Below are positions 56,748-62,229 of a stretch of 62,229 nt of DNA, one piece after another. Numbering within the stretch: the first letter of the stretch is position 1; each line of letters opens with the position of its first letter. A model generated the notes under the pieces. That model had not been told where the DNA came from and did not search any database. It saw only the letters and a list, made by a program, of their open reading frames with translations. The translations under genes and the position numbers were made by a program. Source of the DNA: JAEUIG01 sp046349775 (GTDB lineage Bacteria > Planctomycetota > Planctomycetia > Planctomycetales > Planctomycetaceae); assembly GCA_046349775.1 (NCBI GenBank), contig JAXMBS010000033.1, positions 1 through 62,229 of the forward strand. The letters are read 5' to 3'.

Positions 56748-57650
56748 ATGTTGCGAACGCTTGTTGTTGCTTCGATTTTGACGATGTCATCGCTGTCCTT
56801 TGCCGCGGGGGACGCCGGCCCGACGTATGCCACGCCGGAGGAAGCGGCGAAGGATCCGGATTTCGCCGTGCAGGGTGAATACACGAAGGACGGCGAGGGA
56901 GTGCAGGTCGTGGCCCTCGGGAAGGGGCAATTCCGTGTTGTGACGTACAAGGGAGGCCTCCCCGGCGCCGGCTGGGACAGCTCCTCTCCGAAGGTCGACG
57001 AGCAGGACACCGCCGCGACGCAGAAGGGGCTGGAAGACGGCGGCCTGAAAAAGGTCGAACGCAAGAGCGAAACCCTGGGCGCCAAACCGCCGGAAGGGGC
57101 GCTCGCGCTGTTCGACGGCACCGTGCAGTCGCTCGACAAACACTGGGGAGCGACCGGCCGCGTCGATACTGACCACTTGCTGGTGCAGGGGGAAACCAGC
57201 ACCGAACTGTTCGGCGACTTCACGATCCATCTCGAGTTCCGCCTCCCCTACATGCCCGAAGCTCGCGGGCAGGGACGCGGCAACAGCGGCTTCTATATGC
57301 AGGGCCGCTATGAGGTGCAAATGCTGGATTCATTCGGCCTGGAAGGACTCGATAACGAGTGCGGCGGCATCTACAAGGTGGCGAAGCCCGACGTCAACAT
57401 GTGCTACCCGCCACTGGCGTGGCAGACGTACGACGTTGATTTCACCGCGGCCAAGTACGACGACGCCGGCAAGCAGACTGCCCCGGCCCATGCGAAGGTC
57501 CGACACAATGGCGTCCTGATCCACGACCGCGACCTCGTCCTCACGCCGGGGGGCGTCCTGAAAGACGAAACCAAAGACCCCGGCCCGGTGTTTCTGCAGG
57601 ACCACGGCAACCCGGTGCGGTATCGGAATATCTGGGCTGTGAAGAAGTAG
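56748..57650 (+). CDS. exported DUF1080 (3-keto-disaccharide hydrolase-like) protein
   Basis: 300 residues; signal peptide (LVVASILTMSSLSFAAGDA). An N-terminal segment (about 20-105) with PEEAAKDPDFAVQGEY precedes the DUF1080 concanavalin-like beta-sandwich: ALALFDGTVQSLDKHW, FTIHLEFRLPYMPE, GNSGFYMQGRYEVQMLDSFG, CGGIYKVAKPDVNMCYPP and PVRYRNIW. Members are described as 3-keto-disaccharide hydrolases or related sugar-binding enzymes acting outside the cell. Common in planctomycetes. Convergent with ligA; they share a terminator. Confidence 0.88.
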   Translation: MLRTLVVASILTMSSLSFAAGDAGPTYATPEEAAKDPDFAVQGEYTKDGEGVQVVALGKGQFRVVTYKGGLPGAGWDSSSPKVDEQDTAATQKGLEDGGLKKVERKSETLGAKPPEGALALFDGTVQSLDKHWGATGRVDTDHLLVQGETSTELFGDFTIHLEFRLPYMPEARGQGRGNSGFYMQGRYEVQMLDSFGLEGLDNECGGIYKVAKPDVNMCYPPLAWQTYDVDFTAAKYDDAGKQTAPAHAKVRHNGVLIHDRDLVLTPGGVLKDETKDPGPVFLQDHGNPVRYRNIWAVKK

Positions 57651-57681
57651 GCAGTGGGTGGTTGGTAGCGGGTAGGAAAAA

Positions 57682-57715
57682 AGCACCCCGGCTGCTCCGC
57701 AGTAGCCGGGGTGCT
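57682..57715. terminator. bidirectional terminator, DUF1080 gene / ligA
   Basis: agcaccccggct (57682-57693) pairs perfectly with agccggggtgct (57704-57715) around a 10-base loop. Six As precede it, so the minus-strand transcript (ligA) ends in a run of U. On the plus strand the tail is only ttgcactttac. Confidence 0.85.
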
Positions 57716-57771
57716 TGCACTTTACTGAACTGCTCTCAACCGTCGCCTGTGGTTTCGCTACGCGCTTCGCC

Positions 57772-59790
57772 TCAATTCTGCTCCCCCGTCAGCCCCAGAA
57801 ACTCCTCCTCCGTCAGCACTTTGACGCCGAGTTCTCGCGCCTTGTCGAGCTTGCTCCCCGCTTCGTCCCCCGCGACGACATAATCGGTCTTCTTCGACAC
57901 GCTGCCGGCTGCCTTGCCGCCGTGCGCCACGATGAACTCCTTGATCTCGTCCCGTGTGAACCTCGTCAGCGTGCCGGTGACCACGACCGTCTTGCCGGTC
58001 AGCGGACCAGCGGCCGGTTTTTTTCGCTCGACCGGCGAGCCGAAATTGAGTCCCGCGGCATGCAGCTCTGCCACCAGCCGTCGGCCGGCGTCTGAGTGAA
58101 AGAACGCGGCGATCGTCTTCGCGATCACCGGGCCGACCTCTTCGACTTCGCTCAGTGTCTCTTCGGTCTGTTCTGCAATCGCATCCAGCGTGCCGAAGTG
58201 ATCTGCCAGCTGTCGCGCCGTCGTCGCGCCGACGTGCCGGATATTGATCGCGTTCAAGAGTCGCCACAGCGGGCGGTTCCGCGAGGCCTCGATCCCGGCC
58301 AGCAGGTTGTCGGCCGATTTCTCCCCCATCCGCTCGAGCGCCAGCAGCTCGTCGCGGCGGTCCTTGAGCCGGTACAGGTCGCCGAAGCTCTGAACAAGTC
58401 CGCTGTCGACGAGCTGCTCGACCAGCTTCTCTCCCAGCCCTTCGACGTCCATTGCCCCACGTGACGCGAAGTGTTGCAGGCTCTCCCGCAGCTGGGCCGG
58501 ACAGCTCGGGTTCACGCAACGGACGAACACTCCCCCCTCGTCCTTGATCAACTCGCCGTGGCACTCCGGGCACTTGCGGTGGAAGTGGTACGGCTTTTCA
58601 TTGCCGGTCCGTCGGTGCTCTTCCACGCGGAGCACGTGCGGGATGATCTTCCCCGCCTTTTCGACGACCACGTAGTCACCGATCTTGACGCCGAGTTTCT
58701 GGACCTGGTCGCGGTTGTGCAGCGTGGCGCGAGACACCGTCGTGCCGGCGATCTCTACGGGCTGCAGGACCACGAACGGCGTCAAGACGCCCGTGCGGCC
58801 GACGCTTTCGGCGATTTCCAGCACCTGCGTGACGGCTTCGTATTTCTCCCACTTCCAGGCGATCAGCCAGCGCGGACTTTTCGACGTGGCGCCGAGCCGG
58901 TCGCGAAGTGCGAACTCGTTCACCTTGATGACCAGGCCGTCGATCTCGACATCCAGCGTGTCCATCTGGTCGATGAGCTGTTGGCCGCGCTCGATTGTGG
59001 CCTCAATGCAGCGGCAGGCCTTGACGTCCGGCGTCGCGGGAACCCCCATCTCGCGAATGGCTGTCAAAAAATCCACGTGCGACGCATAGGTAGCCCCCTC
59101 AACGTAGCCCACCCCGTGCGCAATGAACCGCATCCGCCGCGCGCGGGCCAGCTTGGGATCGAGCAGCTTGAGTCCCCCGGCCGCAGTGTTGCGCGGATTG
59201 GCGAACAGTTCCTCGCCCTGTTCCGCCTGCTGTGCTCGCAGATGCGCGAAATCGGTGTTCGAGATGTATGCTTCGCCGCGGATTTCGAGGACGTCTGGCG
59301 GCTGCTTCGCCTCCAGCCGCAGCGGAATGCCGCCGATCGTCTTCGCGTTGGCGGTGATGTCGTCCCCCTGCCGGCCGTCGCCGCGCGTGAGCGCCTGGAC
59401 GAACCGGCCCCGCTCGTAGATCAGCGAGACCGCCACACCGTCGATCTTGTACTCGACGGTGTACTCGACCTCGCTCGCTCCGAGCAGCTTGCGGACGCGG
59501 CCGTCGAACTCGCGGACGTCCGCGACGTCGTAGACGTTATCGATCGACAGCATCGGCAGCCGGTGCGCGACCGACTCGAATCCCTCGATCGGCTCGCCCC
59601 CCACCTTGTGCGTCGGGCTGTCCGGCGAATCATACTCGGGATGCTCGGCTTCCAGCTTTTCGAGTTGCTTGACCAGCTTGTCGAACTCGAGATCGCTGAT
59701 CTCAGGCTGAGATTCGACAAAATACAGCCGGTTGTGTCGCTCGATCTCGCGACGGAGCCGTTCGATTTCCCGAGAGACCTTGTCGGACAT
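57772..59790 (-). CDS. ligA: NAD+-dependent DNA ligase
   Basis: Seals nicks in replication and repair using NAD+. 672 residues, the usual length. The adenylated lysine is K115 in EYKIDGVAV; the NAD-binding N-terminal domain has HNRLYFVESQPEISDLEFD. The oligonucleotide-binding fold, the zinc finger with four cysteines (CPECHGE ... CVNPSCPAQ), the helix-hairpin-helix repeats, and a C-terminal BRCT domain (GKTVVVTGTLTRFTRDEI) are all in place. ATG 59790 begins MSDKVSREIERL. Confidence 0.97.
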   Translation of the reverse strand: MSDKVSREIERLRREIERHNRLYFVESQPEISDLEFDKLVKQLEKLEAEHPEYDSPDSPTHKVGGEPIEGFESVAHRLPMLSIDNVYDVADVREFDGRVRKLLGASEVEYTVEYKIDGVAVSLIYERGRFVQALTRGDGRQGDDITANAKTIGGIPLRLEAKQPPDVLEIRGEAYISNTDFAHLRAQQAEQGEELFANPRNTAAGGLKLLDPKLARARRMRFIAHGVGYVEGATYASHVDFLTAIREMGVPATPDVKACRCIEATIERGQQLIDQMDTLDVEIDGLVIKVNEFALRDRLGATSKSPRWLIAWKWEKYEAVTQVLEIAESVGRTGVLTPFVVLQPVEIAGTTVSRATLHNRDQVQKLGVKIGDYVVVEKAGKIIPHVLRVEEHRRTGNEKPYHFHRKCPECHGELIKDEGGVFVRCVNPSCPAQLRESLQHFASRGAMDVEGLGEKLVEQLVDSGLVQSFGDLYRLKDRRDELLALERMGEKSADNLLAGIEASRNRPLWRLLNAINIRHVGATTARQLADHFGTLDAIAEQTEETLSEVEEVGPVIAKTIAAFFHSDAGRRLVAELHAAGLNFGSPVERKKPAAGPLTGKTVVVTGTLTRFTRDEIKEFIVAHGGKAAGSVSKKTDYVVAGDEAGSKLDKARELGVKVLTEEEFLGLTGEQN

Positions 59791-59811
59791 GGGAGGATCA
59801 AGAAAAGTAAA

Positions 59812-60010
59812 GAACCGCTAATGAACGCTGATGAACACTAATCAGGCGAGATCAATTGGACGCGTCAAATGATCTTCCAGGATTCTGGCATGCCGGCTGA
59901 TCTTTGATGCAATTAGGCAAATGAAGCCTTACTTTCCAACTCAATTGACTCGAAGCCCCGCGTTTATCGTCTGTTTTTCATTAGCGTCGATTAGCGTTCA
60001 TGAGCGGTTC
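59812..60010. repeat. facing inverted repeats R5
   Basis: gaaccgctaatgaacgctga (starts 59812, continues to atca at 59844) faces attagcgtcgattagcgttc (starts 59980) and then atgagcggttc to 60010. The ends are near reverse complements, about 135 bases apart, and fill the space between ligA and the beta-lactamase-like gene. Confidence 0.75.
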
Positions 60011-60017
60011 CTTCTTC

Positions 60018-61196
60018 TTACTTGGCGAATGCCGCGACCGCGGCGGACTGGAACGCATCCCGCATCGGGGACATATCACTGTTGCCCAGGTCCGGTCGCT
60101 GAATCATCAGGAGATAGATCAAACCCGTCGCCGGATCGGCCCACGCCTGCGTGCCGTACGCGCCGCCGTGGCCGAATGTGCCGGGGGACAGCATCCGCGT
60201 CACCCCCTGCGGTTCACGCACGACGCAAAAGCCGAGTCCCCACCCGTTGCCGGGGGTGAAGCCGGTCACAAGATTGCCGGTCTGAATCGTGGTCATCGCG
60301 CGAGCGGTTTCGGTTTTCAGGATGCGGACGCCGTCCAACTCGCCGCCGTTCAGCATCATCCGATAAAACCGCGACAGATCCCCGGCCGTCGAAAACAGTC
60401 CGCCCGACGGAGACGGCGTAATCGTCTGCCCCAGTTCCGGATCGGGCGTCACGAGCCGGTGCGCCGCCGGGACCAGCGCCGTCCGGTCGTAGCTCAGCTT
60501 GTAGTTGCGGGCGAATCGCTCGTATTGCTCCGGCGTCAGCAGGAACGTCGTGTCGCGCATTCCAAGCGGCGCGGTAATTCGATCGCGCACGAACTCGGCG
60601 AATGGTAATCCGGAAACCACCTCGACGATCCGCCCGGCGACGTTCAGCCCATTGCCGTATCTCCAGAGCGAGCCAGGCTCAAACTGCAACGGCAGCGACG
60701 CCAGCTCGTACGCCTGCACGTCCAGCGAGCGCGTGTCCCCTCCTTTGGGCCAGGGGGTGCCCGCCACGCCGCTGGTATGCGTCAGCAGGTGTCGGATCGT
60801 GAGCACCGTCTGCGCCAGTTGCCTGTCCTTGCCGACCGTCAGTTTTGAGAAGTCGTCGAGGTACTTCGCGACCGGGTCGTCGATCGAGAGTTTCCCGTCG
60901 TCCTGCAGGATCATCACCGCGGTGGCGGCGATCGGCTTCGTCAGTGAGGCGATCCAGAACAGGTTGTCTGGCGTCATCTCCCGTTTGGAACTGAGGTCGG
61001 CCAGGCCGACCGCGCCGAGGTGCCGAATCCGGTTGGCGTCAGCGACCAGCGTGACGGCGCCGGACAGCTCGCCGCGGTCAACGAACGCCTGCATCGCGGC
61101 CTGGATGTCTGCGTTGATTGGCGGCAGCGGTTCTGCCGCCATCGCGAGGGCCGGAAACAGGAACGCGACTGCGAGTGCAACGAGGCGTGCGAACAT
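60018..61196 (-). CDS. exported serine beta-lactamase-like hydrolase
   Basis: 392 residues; signal peptide (MFARLVALAVAFLFPALAMAA). Class C beta-lactamase/esterase family: the nucleophile motif SLTK (in FWIASLTKPIAATA), the YxN motif YGNGLN, and the C-terminal HGG (FGHGGAYG). ITHLLTHTSG-like RHLLTHTSGVAG is typical of the family. Could be an esterase, D-Ala-D-Ala peptidase or beta-lactamase; planctomycetes carry many and few are tested. ATG 61196 gives the signal peptide; the open frame continues to 61397. Confidence 0.9.
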   Translation of the reverse strand: MFARLVALAVAFLFPALAMAAEPLPPINADIQAAMQAFVDRGELSGAVTLVADANRIRHLGAVGLADLSSKREMTPDNLFWIASLTKPIAATAVMILQDDGKLSIDDPVAKYLDDFSKLTVGKDRQLAQTVLTIRHLLTHTSGVAGTPWPKGGDTRSLDVQAYELASLPLQFEPGSLWRYGNGLNVAGRIVEVVSGLPFAEFVRDRITAPLGMRDTTFLLTPEQYERFARNYKLSYDRTALVPAAHRLVTPDPELGQTITPSPSGGLFSTAGDLSRFYRMMLNGGELDGVRILKTETARAMTTIQTGNLVTGFTPGNGWGLGFCVVREPQGVTRMLSPGTFGHGGAYGTQAWADPATGLIYLLMIQRPDLGNSDMSPMRDAFQSAAVAAFAK

Positions 61197-61567
61197 GCGG
61201 AGCGACGAGTGGATGGGTGGCAAATGGCCGGTCATCGTCGCACAAGGACGTCCGGCGGACAATGATCCACAATGCGCGCAACCTGCGGGGAGGGACGAAC
61301 TTACCAGCGCGCCGCAAGCGGGTCGCGCCGAATGCAAGGGGCTGGCCGTGGAAATCTCAACTCTGCGGGAAAAGCCGAGGAAAACGACTGGGGACATTGA
61401 CCCGTCGCGCGCCGACGACCTATCATATAGATATGCGGTGATGCGTTCGCCCTCCCCCCGACGCGGGACGCATCAACAGGCTGACCGACTCGCGTCACAA
61501 CGCCGAATCTGGAGAACTCTGACAGGCTCCGAATTCGGTCCCACCTAACTTCGACCCGCACGAGGCC
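61197..61567. other. divergent intergenic region with possible promoter
   Basis: 371 bases between divergent starts. A possible promoter for the DUF1549 gene is TTGACC (61397-61402), 18-bp spacer, TATCAT (61421-61426), which would leave a leader of about 130 bases. No gene or repeat family seen. Confidence 0.35.
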
Positions 61568-62229
61568 ATGATGAGCCGATGTCGCTCAATGCGACCAGTG
61601 CAAGGATTGCTCGCGTTGCTGCTGACGGCCGCCGCTGTGCCGGCTGCCGGTCAGGAGACGCCGCTCCACACACGGATCGATGAACTCGTGGCAGCCGATT
61701 CGGGGGCCGTCCCCATCGTCCCGGCGGGAGACGCAGAGTTCCTGCGACGGGTATCGCTGCATCTGACCGGCATGCCGCCGACGCCGGCCGAAGCACGGGA
61801 CTTCCTGGCCGATCAGCACCCGGAGAAGCGGGCGGCCCTCATCGACCGAATGCTGGCGACGCCGCAGCACGCGCGGCGGATGGCCGAGTTCCTCGACATC
61901 ACCCTGATGGAGCGGCGGGCGAACACCGTCATTCCACAGGACGAGTGGATGGCCTACCTCGTGCAGTCGGCACGGGCGAACAAGCCGTGGAATCAGTACG
62001 CGAAGGAACTGCTGACGGCGGACGGCACCGATGACGATCCCCGCGCCGCCGCCCGATTCCTGCTCGATCGCGGCTCGGAACCGAATCTGATCACCCGCGA
62101 CGTCGGCCGCATCTTCTTCGGCCGCGACATTCAGTGCTCGCAGTGCCACGATCATCCGCTGATCGATGACTACCTGCAGGTCGATTACCAGGGGTTGTAC
62201 ACGTTTTTCGCCGCCGGCTCGGAACTGAA
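61568..62229 (+). CDS. DUF1549 protein, truncated by the window edge
   Basis: 220 codons visible, open at the right end. Signal peptide (QGLLALLLTAAAVPAAGQE), then directly a DUF1549 (PSCyt2) domain: FLRRVSLHLTGMPPTPAEARDF, IDRMLATPQHARRMAEFLD and the haem-type CSQCHDHPL. It has no N-terminal PSCyt1 domain, unlike the 52484 gene. DUF1553 and DUF1501 parts would be expected just outside the window. ATG 61568 is followed by ATG 61571; either may be used. Confidence 0.88.
   Translation, partial: MMSRCRSMRPVQGLLALLLTAAAVPAAGQETPLHTRIDELVAADSGAVPIVPAGDAEFLRRVSLHLTGMPPTPAEARDFLADQHPEKRAALIDRMLATPQHARRMAEFLDITLMERRANTVIPQDEWMAYLVQSARANKPWNQYAKELLTADGTDDDPRAAARFLLDRGSEPNLITRDVGRIFFGRDIQCSQCHDHPLIDDYLQVDYQGLYTFFAAGSEL

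Overview
The window is high-GC DNA from a planctomycete, most likely order Planctomycetales. The diagnostic gene families are a PSCyt1/DUF1549/DUF1553 protein followed by a Tat-exported DUF1501 protein, a second DUF1549 protein running off the right edge, a DUF1080 secreted hydrolase, a BBP7-type beta-barrel protein, an iduronate-sulfatase-like sulfatase and several secreted proteins of the kind seen mainly in this phylum. No rRNA, tRNA, CRISPR array, integrase or transposase was seen, so this looks like ordinary chromosome with heavily repeat-seeded intergenic regions. All family assignments are from reading the protein sequences; no database search was run.

Layout. 0.2-7.9 kb is a peptidoglycan/lysine block: a small zinc-ribbon membrane protein, mraY, murF and murE on the minus strand, diverging from asd and lysA on the plus strand. 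dapL at 49-50 kb and the DAP-type substrate motif of MurE complete a picture of meso-DAP peptidoglycan made through the aminotransferase route. 7.9-11.2 kb holds two small head-to-head paralogous membrane proteins, fabF, a stand-alone receiver protein, a basic and an acidic mini-protein, and a clear terminator. 11.5-19.3 kb is a LysR regulator and glutamate synthase gltB/gltD, with a decayed GxxExxY gene between the two subunits. 19.6-22.5 kb carries a frameshifted BBP7 protein and an FHA protein.

22.7-31.3 kb is the most interesting stretch: a class V aminotransferase, then a tightly spaced probable operon of a fungal-type cystathionine gamma-synthase-like enzyme, an exported isochorismatase-like hydrolase, a YnjF-type CDP-alcohol phosphatidyltransferase, and a YnjB/YnjC/YnjD-type ABC importer. 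In E. coli the uncharacterised ynj cluster also groups YnjF with YnjBCD. The first permease gene has a one-base frameshift, and a dispersed repeat forms the 3' end of the second.

31.3-39.1 kb (minus strand) has an FHA membrane protein with a 56-residue membrane partner, a CzcA/CzcB metal-efflux pair without an outer-membrane gene, and a sulfatase. 39.2-45.8 kb (plus strand) has four exported proteins, including an HtrA-like protein whose catalytic His is replaced by Gln. 46-52.3 kb has a polyprenyl diphosphate synthase, moaC, a KdgK-like kinase, dapL, a leucine-rich-repeat lipoprotein and a small conserved protein. 52.5-62.2 kb has the planctomycete cytochrome/DUF1501 pair, DUF1080, ligA, a serine beta-lactamase-like protein and the truncated DUF1549 gene.

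At least seven short dispersed repeat families lie between genes, often as facing inverted copies. Three genes carry frameshifts (about 17.4, 19.9 and 29.0 kb), so read-level checking of the assembly is worthwhile before they are called true pseudogenes.
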